NCBI GenBank assembly: GCA_903840435.1 | Contig: CAIMFV010000002.1 | Coordinates: forward strand, 1 to 64,000 | DNA from: an uncultured Caulobacterales bacterium | GTDB taxonomy: Bacteria; Pseudomonadota; Alphaproteobacteria; Caulobacterales; Caulobacteraceae | Direction: 5' to 3' | Length of the DNA stretch: 64,000 nucleotides | Shown: piece by piece, positions 8,219 through 17,614 of the stretch | How positions within the stretch are numbered: the first letter of the stretch is position 1 | Layout: each line of letters begins with the position of its first letter | Made by a program: the position numbers and the translations under genes | The notes under the pieces: generated by a model | Databases searched by the model: none | What the model saw: only the letters and a program-made list of their open reading frames with translations | What the model was told of the DNA's origin: nothing

Positions 8219-8905
8219 CTAGTGGGCGGGCGCAGGCTTTGGGGTCTCGACCGCCAACATGCGGAAGCGTTTACCCTGACGATTGAAGTCTGCCATTTCC
8301 GGCGTGACATCAAAGCCGACCAGAACTTCAAAATTTGAGCCATTAATGGTCGAGGACGAGCGAGGAATTGTCAGGTTCTGGATCGTGTCGATCTTGAAAA
8401 TTCGATCTTCATTGCCGGGGAAACTGGCGTCGAGATCGAAATATTCCTTGGCCACCACAGCAGAGTTTCGCAAGGTGACGGCAACCCAGTACCGGTAGAC
8501 CTTGTGATCGCTCGGCGCAGCGACGCCGCGACCGAGGCCAAAGCCAATTTTCAACTTCATCACAATCGGCTCATTGTCTTTATAAGCGCAATTCGACTGC
8601 ACCCCTTCAATCTCGCCAGTGAAGCCGACGGCGGAGTTGGCTTCCTTATTGTCCTTCAACTCCACATAGCGGGCCGCATCATAGAGGACGCGGGCGAAGG
8701 GGCAGGGTCCGGCGGCCAAGGCGCGCGGCAAAGGCGCCTCGCCGGTGGCCCAGTCCTTTTCCTTCTGCTTCTTTTTGGCATCCGCCTCGGCCTCTTGTTG
8801 GCGGCGGGCGTCATCATCCTTCTGCGAGCTTTGTGCAAAAGCTTTCGCCGCCGGAAGCCCAGCCGACAGGCTAAGCACCAACAGGGCGGTGAGGATGCGT
8901 TTCAT
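8219..8905 (-). CDS. Exported protein of unknown function
   Basis: I chose the ATG at 8905 because GGAAAG lies 4 bases upstream; an in-frame ATG at 8917 is less likely. The 228-residue product starts with a signal peptide (MKRILTALLVLSLSAGLPA, probable cleavage near AFA-QS). A short, strongly charged Lys/Glu/Asp linker follows, then a globular part with two cysteines (in GPCPFAR and QSNCAYK) that could form a disulfide in the periplasm. I do not recognise the family. It precedes argS on the same strand and is divergent from ispH across 156 bases. Confidence 0.7.
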   Translation of the reverse strand: MKRILTALLVLSLSAGLPAAKAFAQSSQKDDDARRQQEAEADAKKKQKEKDWATGEAPLPRALAAGPCPFARVLYDAARYVELKDNKEANSAVGFTGEIEGVQSNCAYKDNEPIVMKLKIGFGLGRGVAAPSDHKVYRYWVAVTLRNSAVVAKEYFDLDASFPGNEDRIFKIDTIQNLTIPRSSSTINGSNFEVLVGFDVTPEMADFNRQGKRFRMLAVETPKPAPAH

Positions 8906-9061
8906 ATCGCTTTCCAAGGTCTGGCTCGAAGGTGTTGAGCCACATGAGGGCGGGATCAGACCCTTCCTTATCTGCTTCGGACTTTTGTCGCAACGAAGGC
9001 GAACATCAGAGGATTTTGCGCCGATCTAGCGCAAAGTGCCCGACCGCCCTATGCTGAGGCC

Positions 9062-10030
9062 ATGGTCGCGCCCCCTCCCCCTTATGATCGCCCGAAATTG
9101 ACCGTCCGCATGGCCAGTCCGCGCGGCTTTTGCGCCGGTGTCGACCGTGCAATTCAGATTGTCGAACGGGCTTTGGAAAAGTTTGGTGCGCCGGTCTTTG
9201 TCCGCCACGAAATCGTCCATAATCGGTATGTGGTAGAGCGGCTGAAAGCCATGGGGGCGGTGTTCGTCACTGAACTCGACCAATGCCCTGATGATCGCCC
9301 GGTGATCTTTTCCGCCCATGGGGTGCCGAAATCGGTGCCGCAGGCCGCCAAGGCACGCAACCTTGTCTTCCTCGACGCCACCTGCCCGCTTGTGTCCAAG
9401 GTGCATCTCGACGTCGAACGCCATGTCGAGGCGGGTCGCGAAATCCTCCTGATCGGCCATGCTGGTCACCCAGAAGTCATCGGTACGCTTGGCCAAGCCC
9501 CGCCGGGTGCTGTGACCCTGATTGAGACGGTCCAGGATGCCCAGTCCTACCAACCGCGCAATCCCGACAACATCGCCTTTGTCACCCAAACCACCTTGTC
9601 CGTCGACGACACAGCCGACGTCATCGACACTTTGGGCGCCCGCTTCCCCAGCCTTGCAGGCCCGCACCGCGAGGATATTTGCTACGCCACCACCAATCGC
9701 CAGGACGCGGTCAAGCGCATTGCGGCGGGCTGTGAGATTGTGTTGGTGGTCGGGTCCAAACGCTCTTCCAACTCCCAGCGCTTGGTCGAAGTGGCAGAAC
9801 GCGCAGGCGCGAAAGCGGCCCACCTGATCGATTCGGCGGACGATATAGACCCCGTCTGGTTGATCGGTGCCAAAACGCTTGGCCTGACAGCGGGCGCCTC
9901 AGCGCCAGAGGTTCTGGTCGACGGGGTGCTGGACGCCTTGGCGAAACTTTACGACATCGCCATCGAAGAAACGGGCGCGGGACGGGAAACCGTCACCTTC
10001 AAGCTGCCACGGCTGTTGTTAGACGCTTAG
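9062..10030 (+). CDS. ispH: 4-hydroxy-3-methylbut-2-enyl diphosphate reductase (IspH/LytB)
   Basis: This 322-residue enzyme makes IPP and DMAPP in the last step of the MEP isoprenoid pathway. The three cysteines that hold the Fe-S cluster are Cys24 ([11 protein letters not shown]), Cys108 ([11 protein letters not shown]) and Cys207 ([11 protein letters not shown]). Conserved histidines sit in VRHEIVHN and GHAGHPE. The start is preceded by GAGG very close to the ATG; an internal ATG at codon 17 would still keep all cysteines. It leads the ispH-thrB-rnhA cluster common in alphaproteobacteria. Confidence 0.96.
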   Translation: MVAPPPPYDRPKLTVRMASPRGFCAGVDRAIQIVERALEKFGAPVFVRHEIVHNRYVVERLKAMGAVFVTELDQCPDDRPVIFSAHGVPKSVPQAAKARNLVFLDATCPLVSKVHLDVERHVEAGREILLIGHAGHPEVIGTLGQAPPGAVTLIETVQDAQSYQPRNPDNIAFVTQTTLSVDDTADVIDTLGARFPSLAGPHREDICYATTNRQDAVKRIAAGCEIVLVVGSKRSSNSQRLVEVAERAGAKAAHLIDSADDIDPVWLIGAKTLGLTAGASAPEVLVDGVLDALAKLYDIAIEETGAGRETVTFKLPRLLLDA

Positions 10031-10077
10031 GCCTTAGCCCCCGTTGACTTCCGGCGTTTGGGCGCCCATCAGGGGCC

Positions 10078-11040
10078 ATGGCCGTCTATACCGACATCAC
10101 CGACTCCGAACTGGCGGCGTTTCTCGCCGACTATGACCTTGGGACCCTGCATGCCTTTAAAGGCATAGCCGAAGGGGTGGAAAACTCGAATTTTCTGGTC
10201 GAGACGGATCGGGCCCGGCTTATTCTCACCCTCTATGAGCGCCGTGTGGCCGAGACCGACCTGCCGTTTTTCATCGGGCTGATGAGCCATTTGGCGCAGA
10301 ACGGGTTTCCAAGTCCGGTGCCCCAGACCGACCGGCAGGGGCGAAATCTCAAGCGTTTGCGCGACCGCCCCGCCGCACTGGTGAGTTTCTTAGATGGCTT
10401 CTCCGTCCGCGAGCCCTTGGAGGTGCATTGCTGGCAAGCGGGTTACGGATTGGCGCAGCTGCATCTGGCAGCGCAAAGCTTTTCCATGTCACGGACGAAC
10501 AGCTTGGGGCTTGCCGCATGGCGACCGCTGTTCGCCCCCCATGCTCAGGCAGCGGAGGGATTGGAACAGGGACTTTCCGCCCGCGTTTCAAACGACCTGG
10601 ACGACCTTGCCAAGACCTGGCCGAGCGGGCTGCCGGAGGGCGTGATCCATGCCGATCTTTTTCCCGACAATGTGTTTTTCCTCGAAGATCGCTTTGTGGC
10701 GGCGATCGATTTCTATTTCGCCTGTTCCGACATGCTGGCCTATGACCTCGCCATCTGTTTGAACGCCTGGTGTCACGATGCGACCGGGCGGCTCGACCTT
10801 GTAAGGGCGCGCGCCATGGTTGAGGGCTATCAGAGCCTTCGCACGCTTTCAGACTCGGAGGTCGCAGCCTTGCCCGCCTTGGCGCGCGGAGCTGCCATGC
10901 GGTTCTTTCTTACCCGCCTTGCCGACTGGGGCGCTGCGCGCCCAGGCGCCTTGGTCCGACCGAAAGACCCACTGGAATACGCCCGCAAACTCGACTTTCA
11001 CCGCGCGCACCACGCAGCTCCTGCAGCCTACGGACTATGA
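10078..11040 (+). CDS. thrB: Homoserine kinase (aminoglycoside phosphotransferase fold)
   Basis: This 320-residue enzyme phosphorylates homoserine in threonine synthesis. It is the kinase-like (APH fold) type found in alphaproteobacteria, not the GHMP type of enteric bacteria. [10 protein letters not shown] near the N-terminus, the catalytic loop [13 protein letters not shown] and the metal-binding [11 protein letters not shown] segment are visible. A GGGG site precedes the ATG. It lies 47 bases after ispH and overlaps rnhA by 4 bases (ATGA). Confidence 0.93.
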   Translation: MAVYTDITDSELAAFLADYDLGTLHAFKGIAEGVENSNFLVETDRARLILTLYERRVAETDLPFFIGLMSHLAQNGFPSPVPQTDRQGRNLKRLRDRPAALVSFLDGFSVREPLEVHCWQAGYGLAQLHLAAQSFSMSRTNSLGLAAWRPLFAPHAQAAEGLEQGLSARVSNDLDDLAKTWPSGLPEGVIHADLFPDNVFFLEDRFVAAIDFYFACSDMLAYDLAICLNAWCHDATGRLDLVRARAMVEGYQSLRTLSDSEVAALPALARGAAMRFFLTRLADWGAARPGALVRPKDPLEYARKLDFHRAHHAAPAAYGL

Positions 11041-11480
11041 CGCCCAAGGTTGTGATCTATACGGACGGCGCCTGCAGCGGCAATCCAGGGCCCGGAGGCT
11101 GGGGCGCCATTTTGATGTCGGGAGACCACGCGCGCGAAATTTGTGGCGGCGAGCCCGACACCACAAACAACCGAATGGAGTTGATGGCCGCCATCGCAGC
11201 CCTCGAAGCGCTCAAGCGCCCCTGCACGGTTGAGCTCTATACGGACAGCCAATATTTGCGCCAGGGAATCACCGAGTGGCTGTCAGGTTGGAAGGCACGC
11301 GGTTGGCGAACTGCCTCGAAAGCACCCGTCAAAAACGAAGACCTTTGGCGACGCCTCGACGCCGCCCGGGCCCGCCATGAGGTCAAGTGGCTATGGGTCA
11401 AAGGCCATGCAGGCCACCCGCTGAACGAGCGCGCCGACGCACTCGCCCGCCAGGGTTTGATGACGACTCGCTCCGTCTAG
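11037..11480 (+). CDS. rnhA: Ribonuclease HI
   Basis: The 147-residue enzyme degrades the RNA strand of RNA-DNA hybrids. All catalytic carboxylates are at the standard positions: Asp10 ([15 protein letters not shown]), Glu48 (NNRMELMAA), Asp70 (LYTDSQYL) and Asp134 (NERADALA), with His124 in KGHAGHP. Its ATG overlaps the thrB stop as ATGA, implying translational coupling. Confidence 0.96.
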   Translation: MTPKVVIYTDGACSGNPGPGGWGAILMSGDHAREICGGEPDTTNNRMELMAAIAALEALKRPCTVELYTDSQYLRQGITEWLSGWKARGWRTASKAPVKNEDLWRRLDAARARHEVKWLWVKGHAGHPLNERADALARQGLMTTRSV

Positions 11481-11697
11481 CGACACGCGGTGCTGCGCCC
11501 ACATTTTCGCCATTCCGCCGTGAACTGATCAAGCTTGAGGCGCATGGCGTGTCAAATTTATCGCGCTTGGCAACGCACCGCTTCAACTTGGCCGCCACTG
11601 TCACAAATCTATTAACGATGGGTCGTAATCGGCAGGCATCATGTCGTAAGAAGGCCTCTCCGCCTTTATCGACACCAGCCATTTTTCGGGGGATAGG

Positions 11698-14307
11698 ATG
11701 AGCTTTTCATGGACGGCTGCGCGCGGCGTAGAGAGCGTTTCAATGCGACGTCTGAAGTCTTTGGCGCTGACCACAGCGCTTGCCGGCGGCCTTTTCGCCA
11801 GCGCCGACGCCTTGGCGCAAAGCACGGGTTCGCAAACGGTTGAACAAGTCGTGGTGACCTCAAAGCGTCCGTCACTTGATGGCCTAGGAACCGTGATCAA
11901 GGCGGCCAAGGACCAATCCATCGTCTCGGCAGAATATTTGACCCACGAGGTCGGCTCGAACAATTTCGCCCAATCCATCAATCTCTTGCCAGGCGTCAGC
12001 TATTCGACCGAAGACCCGACGGGCATTCTGTCCAGCGACTTCCGCATGCATGGCTTCGACGGCAACCACGTTTCGATAACCGTCGACGGGACGCCGGTGA
12101 ATGACACGGGTAACTACGCCATGTATCCGGGCGAATATCTGGTGGCTGAGGCCATGGATAAGATTACCGTGAACATGGGCCAGACCGAAGTTGACAGCCC
12201 CACGGCTTCGGCGCTAGGCGGCACGGTCAACATCATCTCGAAGCGCCCTTCCGCCACCCCTTCGGTCTCTGCCAATGCCTCGGCGGGCAGCTATGATTTT
12301 CGCCGGGCTTACGCGGAGGTCGACACCGGTGCCGTTGGGCCCACCGGTCTGCGCTCCTATCTCAGCTTCAACTGGGCGGATGCGAACAAGTATAAGGGGC
12401 GTGGTGAGATTAAGCGCTGGGGCTTTGACGGGCAGGTTTACCAGCCCCTGTCTGGCACCGATTTCTTGAGCGTCGCCTTTACCTACGCCTCTGACCGCCC
12501 AATCTTCTACTATTCCGGCAGCCTGGCCCAATACGCTCAGTATGGTCAGAAGTTCGACTATAACACGCAGTGGGTGGTCCCAACGGTCGTCGCAGGCAAG
12601 GCGGATGGCGTCGCGACCGGAACCGGCGGCGGCCTTACCTATGCAGCAGGCAACGATTCCAACTATTATGCCCTGCACCCCAACCCGGTGGATTTCGGTG
12701 ACATTCGCGGCCAGTCGCGTTTCGCCATCGGCAAGCAGGCCACCCTCACTGTCGACCCCTATTTCTTCTACACCATCGCCAATGGCGGCGGCACGACCAA
12801 CCTCAGCGAAAGCGATCCGCGTCTGATCGGGTCAGCGACCGCGCCCACCTGCGCTGGCGGCGGCAAGGGCGTGGATCTAAACGGCGACGGCGACTGTTTG
12901 GATACAGTTCTTGTCTATTCGCCCAGCAACACCCAGACGTACCGGTACGGTGTCAACTCGTCCTTGATCTATGATTTCAACGACCACAATACCTTCCAAG
13001 CGTCTTATACCTGGGACTATGGCCGTCACCGGCAGACCGGTGAATTTACCACCATCAATCAGCAAACCGGCCAGCCTGCCGATGTCTTCGGCGCCAAGCC
13101 TGGATATGGTGCGCCGATCGCCGCGCTCGACAATACAAGCTTACGCAAACGCGATCGCTTCTCCATCGCGGAATTGAACCAAATCTCGCTCAACTATGTC
13201 GGCAAGTTTTTGGACGATAAACTGCATGTCAATATCGGTGTGCGTAACCCGCACTTTGAGCGCGACCTGCACGACTTCTGCTATGACTATAATGGCGGCA
13301 GCTATTGGTGCGATAGCGTCGCCACCAGTGCCGTTGCAACCGCGCTCGCCGCAGACAACGCCACCCTGGGCGCGCCTGGCGCAACGGCGGCCAATTTGAC
13401 CAAGTTACTCGGAACGACTGTGAAATACGGCGCCAATGGTCTGGCGAATTTCCGCCTACCTTTCAAGCAAACCTATCACTATGACAAGGTCCTGCCGAAC
13501 GCTGGGGCCTGGTACCAGATCGACGATAATAACCAAGTCTATGCGACTGTGGCGGAAGGCTTTTCCGCGCCGAAGACCGACGATCTCTACGTCTCCTCCC
13601 CCGAAACGGTTCAGCCTGAAACCAGCATGAACTATGGCGTGGGTTATCGGTTGACCCAACCGACCTTCACCCTGTCAACCAACCTTTGGGCCACCACCTG
13701 GAAGAACCACATCATCTCGACTGTCGACCCCACCGATCCGACCTTGTCGATTGACCGCAATGTTGGCTCGGTCAATCTCTACGGTCTTGACAGTGAATTG
13801 GCCTGGAAGGTCACCCCGGAACTCAGCCTCTATACCTCGCTCACCCTGATGCACAGCGAGTTGCAAGACAATTACGCGGCGGTGGTGACCGCCGGACCCG
13901 ACAAGGGTAAGACGGCCTTCCTGCCGGTGAAGGGTAAGGAACTGGTGCTAACGCCTGACCAAGAGTTCGCGGAGCGGGCAGAGTATAAACTCGGCGACGT
14001 CCTGTTCGGACTTGAAGGTAAATATGTCGGAAAGCGCTATATTTCCGACACCAATGACGCCAGCATCGCCGGCAAGTTCATCGCCAATCTGGATGTTCGC
14101 TACAATATCCATAACTTCGGCAAGGACACCTATGTCCAATTCAACGTCGAAAACCTGTTCAATGAACGGTCATGGTCGCGCACCACCACGGTCTCGACGG
14201 TGAACAATGTCACCTTGCCAAATGGCGATGTGTTGGGAGGTTCGACTGCCTTCTACTACAGCGGCGCGCCAATCACCGCCTATATCAAGCTGGCGAGCAA
14301 GTTCTAA
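11698..14307 (+). CDS. TonB-dependent outer membrane receptor
   Basis: The 869-residue protein has a long signal peptide (ending near ADALA), a TonB-box-like segment VEQVVVTSKRP, a plug domain (about 50-180, with ALGGTVNIISKRP at its end) and a 22-strand-type barrel that ends in an aromatic residue (IKLASKF). It should import a ligand across the outer membrane with energy from TonB-ExbBD, which are not encoded here. The start at 11698 has GGGGGA upstream; the internal ATG at 11743 gives a shorter signal peptide but lacks a good site. The ligand is not evident. It is a single-gene unit closed by a strong terminator. Confidence 0.92.
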   Translation: MSFSWTAARGVESVSMRRLKSLALTTALAGGLFASADALAQSTGSQTVEQVVVTSKRPSLDGLGTVIKAAKDQSIVSAEYLTHEVGSNNFAQSINLLPGVSYSTEDPTGILSSDFRMHGFDGNHVSITVDGTPVNDTGNYAMYPGEYLVAEAMDKITVNMGQTEVDSPTASALGGTVNIISKRPSATPSVSANASAGSYDFRRAYAEVDTGAVGPTGLRSYLSFNWADANKYKGRGEIKRWGFDGQVYQPLSGTDFLSVAFTYASDRPIFYYSGSLAQYAQYGQKFDYNTQWVVPTVVAGKADGVATGTGGGLTYAAGNDSNYYALHPNPVDFGDIRGQSRFAIGKQATLTVDPYFFYTIANGGGTTNLSESDPRLIGSATAPTCAGGGKGVDLNGDGDCLDTVLVYSPSNTQTYRYGVNSSLIYDFNDHNTFQASYTWDYGRHRQTGEFTTINQQTGQPADVFGAKPGYGAPIAALDNTSLRKRDRFSIAELNQISLNYVGKFLDDKLHVNIGVRNPHFERDLHDFCYDYNGGSYWCDSVATSAVATALAADNATLGAPGATAANLTKLLGTTVKYGANGLANFRLPFKQTYHYDKVLPNAGAWYQIDDNNQVYATVAEGFSAPKTDDLYVSSPETVQPETSMNYGVGYRLTQPTFTLSTNLWATTWKNHIISTVDPTDPTLSIDRNVGSVNLYGLDSELAWKVTPELSLYTSLTLMHSELQDNYAAVVTAGPDKGKTAFLPVKGKELVLTPDQEFAERAEYKLGDVLFGLEGKYVGKRYISDTNDASIAGKFIANLDVRYNIHNFGKDTYVQFNVENLFNERSWSRTTTVSTVNNVTLPNGDVLGGSTAFYYSGAPITAYIKLASKF

Positions 14308-14338
14308 GGCGATTTCGTCACCCTCTCGGGCGGCGCGG

Positions 14339-14367
14339 AAGAGGCGGCTTCGGCCGCCTCTTTTTTT
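14339..14367 (+). terminator. Rho-independent terminator after the TonB receptor
   Basis: GAGGCGGC-TTCG-GCCGCCTC is a perfect 8-bp stem (10 bp counting the flanking AA/TT) with a UUCG tetraloop, followed by seven T residues. It lies 31 bases after the receptor stop codon. Confidence 0.95.
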
Positions 14368-14442
14368 GTCATCAGGGCCTGACCACATGTGGCCGCCAGC
14401 CTTGCGGCTAGCGCAGCCCGAAAACCCAAGCTACGATTTCGT

Positions 14443-15036
14443 ATGGCTATGCTGGATTGGCTTGTCGGAGAAAGCGAACTGACCCTGACTGGGTCTGGCG
14501 TCTCATTGCGGCCGCCGCGCATGGGCGACTATGCCGAGTGGGCGTCGCTTCGCCGGGAAAGCCGGACCTTCCTGCAGCCTTGGGAGCCGACCTGGCCCGC
14601 CGATGACCTGACCAAAAGCGCTTTTCGCAGGCGCTTGTCGATCTATGCGCGAGACGCCGATCTTGGTCTCGGCTACGTCTTTTTCATCTTCCGCAAGTCC
14701 GACGACGCCATTGTCGGCGGCGTAAGTCTGCGTGAAGTGCGACGCGGCGTGTCGCAAAGCGCCTCGGTGGGCTATTGGGCGGGCGCACCCTATGCCAGAC
14801 GCGGCCACACCCTCGATGGCACGCGCGCGGTATTGCGCTTTGCTTTTGAAAGCCTCGCCCTGCATCGGGTCGAGGCAGCCTGCTGCCCCGACAATATCGC
14901 GTCGCGTGATCTCTTGCTAAAAGCGGGCTTCCGCGAGGAAGGATTGGCGCGATCTTATCTGAAGATTAACGGTGTTTGGCGAGATCATCTTTTATTCGCC
15001 ATGCTACAGACAGATCCCGAAACGCCGTCTCCTTAA
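14443..15036 (+). CDS. RimJ-like GNAT N-acetyltransferase
   Basis: The 197-residue product is a GNAT-fold acetyltransferase close to the RimJ/RimL group, which acetylate N-termini of ribosomal proteins. It contains LQPWEPTWP (the loop typical of RimJ), ASVGYWAGAPYARRGH in the acetyl-CoA-binding region and VEAACCPDNIASRDLLLKAG near the C-terminus. The start is uncertain: ATGs at 14443 and 14449 and an upstream GTG-type extension to 14389 are in frame, none with a clear ribosome binding site. The actual target is not known. Confidence 0.8.
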   Translation: MAMLDWLVGESELTLTGSGVSLRPPRMGDYAEWASLRRESRTFLQPWEPTWPADDLTKSAFRRRLSIYARDADLGLGYVFFIFRKSDDAIVGGVSLREVRRGVSQSASVGYWAGAPYARRGHTLDGTRAVLRFAFESLALHRVEAACCPDNIASRDLLLKAGFREEGLARSYLKINGVWRDHLLFAMLQTDPETPSP

Positions 15037-15132
15037 GCCTGCTCTGCGTTAATTCGTCCCGCCACCTGCCCCACCTCGTCCAGTACCACGGGTCTGGGCC
15101 CAACACCGCGCCTTAGCCGAATAGAGTCCGTA

Positions 15133-15966
15133 ATGAGTGATATCGAGTTTGGGGGAGGCGGACGCCGTTTAGCACCTCGCCACGATACAACCCCTCCCGG
15201 TCCTGATCTTGGCGGCGCCCTGGCCCGGGGAGATATCGAGACCTTTTACCAACCCGTCATTGAACTTGCCAGCCGCGCGGTGGTTGGTTTTGAAGCCCTC
15301 GCCAGATGGCGTGGCGGGGATGCGGTCGAGGTTTCGCCAGACGAATTTCTGTCTGCGCGCCAAAAGCCAACCCTCGTGGCGGAGATCGGGCGGCTCATGT
15401 CGCAGAGGGCACTTGAACAGTTGCACCAGTGGCGATCCGCCGATCAGGGCCCGGTTGGTCTCTATGTCAGCGTCAATGTGTCTTTGAGTGAGTTGGAGAG
15501 CCCACAGTTTCTTCCTGAGCTGGAGGCCCGGCTCAGCACCACCTCTGTCCCCGTCTCAGCGCTTCGTCTGGAAATCATCGAGCGCGAGGCGATGCGCAAT
15601 CCAGAACTGGTGATTTCGCAGTTGAACCGCCTGAAAGCCATCGGCGTCGTGGCGCTTCTTGATGATTTTGGCTCCGGCCATTCCTCCTTGGCCTGGTTGT
15701 CGCAACTCCCCGTCCAAGGCCTTAAAATTGATCAGGCCTTTGTGCGGGGCCTGCCTGAAGATACGGCGTCTGCCAGTATCATCCGCGCCCTGATGCGCAT
15801 GGCCTTCGATCTCAATCTGACGGTGATTGCAGAAGGCATCGAAACCGCCGCCGCAGCCGACGCCCTTGCCGCCTTTGGCTGTCGATACGGTCAAGGTTAT
15901 CTCTACGCGCCGCCTCTCAGCGCCGAAGCGGCCACCGCTTTTTTGATTGCCTCGGCCAAGGCTTAA
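15133..15966 (+). CDS. EAL-domain cyclic di-GMP phosphodiesterase
   Basis: The 277-residue protein is almost entirely one EAL domain after a 25-residue disordered N-terminus, with no membrane segment. The catalytic set looks complete: EAL at 54-56 (GFEALARW), the Asn in YVSVNVS, EIIERE, LLDDFGSGHSSL, LKIDQAF, AEGIET and GQGYLYAPP. It should hydrolyse c-di-GMP to pGpG and counteract cyclases such as the one at 3231-4286. It lacks a linked sensor domain. A ribosome binding site is not obvious. Confidence 0.9.
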   Translation: MSDIEFGGGGRRLAPRHDTTPPGPDLGGALARGDIETFYQPVIELASRAVVGFEALARWRGGDAVEVSPDEFLSARQKPTLVAEIGRLMSQRALEQLHQWRSADQGPVGLYVSVNVSLSELESPQFLPELEARLSTTSVPVSALRLEIIEREAMRNPELVISQLNRLKAIGVVALLDDFGSGHSSLAWLSQLPVQGLKIDQAFVRGLPEDTASASIIRALMRMAFDLNLTVIAEGIETAAAADALAAFGCRYGQGYLYAPPLSAEAATAFLIASAKA

Positions 15967-16039
15967 ATTCAGCCTGCAAGCCTTTCCCGACCAAGTGGAC
16001 ACCGGTTGGTGGAAAAGAAAGGCAAAAATTCAAAACGAT

Positions 16040-16074
16040 AGAGCGCCGATCTGATGCAATCTGATCGGCGCTCT
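16040..16074. terminator. Perfect hairpin between convergent genes
   Basis: A perfect 12-bp stem (AGAGCGCCGATC / GATCGGCGCTCT) with an 11-base loop lies between the EAL gene and the aldehyde dehydrogenase gene. One arm overlaps the stop codon of the latter. There is no long T run on either side. It probably serves as a bidirectional transcript end. Confidence 0.5.
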
Positions 16075-17614
16075 AGATGTCGAACTTGACCCCTTGGGCC
16101 AAGGGCAATTCCGCGCCAAAATTCAAAGTATTGGTCGCACGTCGCATATAGGCGCGCCACGCATCAGAGCCGCTCTCGCGCCCGCCGCCGGTTTCCTTTT
16201 CGCCCCCAAATGCCCCGCCAATCTCCGCGCCAGACGGTCCGAGATTGACATTGGCGATCCCACAGTCCGACCCTGCCGGAGACAGAAAGGTTTCCGCCTC
16301 GACCAGATCACGAGTGAAGATAGATGACGACAGCCCCTGGGGCACCGCGTTTTGTAGGCGGATCGCCGCCTCAAACTCACGATAGGGCATGACATAGAGG
16401 ATAGGCGCGAAGGTTTCGGCTTTCACCAGTGCGGTTTGATGACCCACCTCGACCAAGGCTGGTCGGACATAGGCCGCATCTGGCCCGCCGAGCGGCAAGA
16501 CCTCGCCGCCATGCACCAAGCCACCCTCCTCGCGCGCCCGGCCAAGCGTTGCCTGCATGGCCTCTAGTGCCTCCCGGTCGATCAGGGGTCCGACCAAAGT
16601 GTCAGACTGCCGAGGGTCGCCGATCCGAACCGAAGCGTAGGCCGCCTTTAGCCTCGTGACAAACCCCGCATAGACCGTCTCATGGACAATGGCGCGGCGC
16701 AGGGTTGTGCATCTTTGACCCGCCGTCCCCATGGCGGCAAAGGCGCAGCCACGTATGGCCAAATCCAGATTGGCGCTGGGCGTGATGATGGCGGCATTAT
16801 TGCCGCCGAGTTCAAGTAGGGATCGCCCAAAGCGCGCGGCGACTGCAGGGCCGACACTGCGCCCCATTCGGGTCGAACCCGTGGCGGACACCAAAGCGAT
16901 CCGGGGGTCATTGACCAGGACTTCGCCCGCCTCTCGCCCGCCAAGCACGAGGCTGAACAGCCCCTCCGGCGCCTCGCCAAAACCTGCACAGGCATGGGCG
17001 AACACGGCTGCGACACCCAGGGCTGTCACCGGGGTCTTTTCCGACGGCTTCCAAATGACCGGATCACCGCAGACGAGCGCGAGGGCGGCATTCCAGGCCA
17101 AAACAGCGACCGGAAAATTGAAGGCGGTAATCACAGCCACCGGACCTAGGGGGTGCCAGGTCTCCATCAGCCTGTGGGCTGGCCGCTCGGTCGCCAAGGT
17201 CAGCCCGTAGAGTTGGCGCGAGAGACCAACGGCGAAGTCGCAAATATCGATCATTTCCTGCACTTCGCCCAAGGCCTCGGAAACCGTCTTTCCCGCCTCT
17301 AGGGTGACCAACCGGGCAAGATCGGGTTTGGCAGCGCGCAAGGCTTCGCCAAACCGTCTGACAAGTTCGCCTCGGCGCGGGGCTGGCACACTGCGCCAAA
17401 CTTGAAACGCGGCCTCAGCCTTGGCGAGCGCCGCTTCGATCTCGTCCGGCGCAGTTGGATCGACGGACCCAATCGCCTCCCCGGTGATCGGAGAGCGGGT
17501 GGCGAGTGCGCCTGCGCCAATCGGCTTTAAGACGAATGCATTGCCGTCGCCGACACCCAGGCGTGACAAGGCGGCCCAGGTTTCCGCAGCAGCAGACGGG
17601 AAGGGGGTCATCAT
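16073..17614 (-). CDS. amaB: Alpha-aminoadipic semialdehyde dehydrogenase (ALDH7 type)
   Basis: The 513-residue protein is an NAD-dependent aldehyde dehydrogenase. The catalytic Cys302 lies in GTAGQRCTTLRR and the general-base Glu268 in LLELGGNN. The C-terminal LPLAQGVKFDI is typical of the antiquitin/AASADH group, which oxidises aminoadipate semialdehyde (in equilibrium with piperideine-6-carboxylate) in lysine breakdown. I chose the ATG at 17614 because it shares one base with the upstream stop codon (TGATG), which implies translational coupling to the flavin monooxygenase. No lysine aminotransferase or saccharopine enzyme is adjacent. Confidence 0.85.
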   Translation of the reverse strand: MMTPFPSAAAETWAALSRLGVGDGNAFVLKPIGAGALATRSPITGEAIGSVDPTAPDEIEAALAKAEAAFQVWRSVPAPRRGELVRRFGEALRAAKPDLARLVTLEAGKTVSEALGEVQEMIDICDFAVGLSRQLYGLTLATERPAHRLMETWHPLGPVAVITAFNFPVAVLAWNAALALVCGDPVIWKPSEKTPVTALGVAAVFAHACAGFGEAPEGLFSLVLGGREAGEVLVNDPRIALVSATGSTRMGRSVGPAVAARFGRSLLELGGNNAAIITPSANLDLAIRGCAFAAMGTAGQRCTTLRRAIVHETVYAGFVTRLKAAYASVRIGDPRQSDTLVGPLIDREALEAMQATLGRAREEGGLVHGGEVLPLGGPDAAYVRPALVEVGHQTALVKAETFAPILYVMPYREFEAAIRLQNAVPQGLSSSIFTRDLVEAETFLSPAGSDCGIANVNLGPSGAEIGGAFGGEKETGGGRESGSDAWRAYMRRATNTLNFGAELPLAQGVKFDI

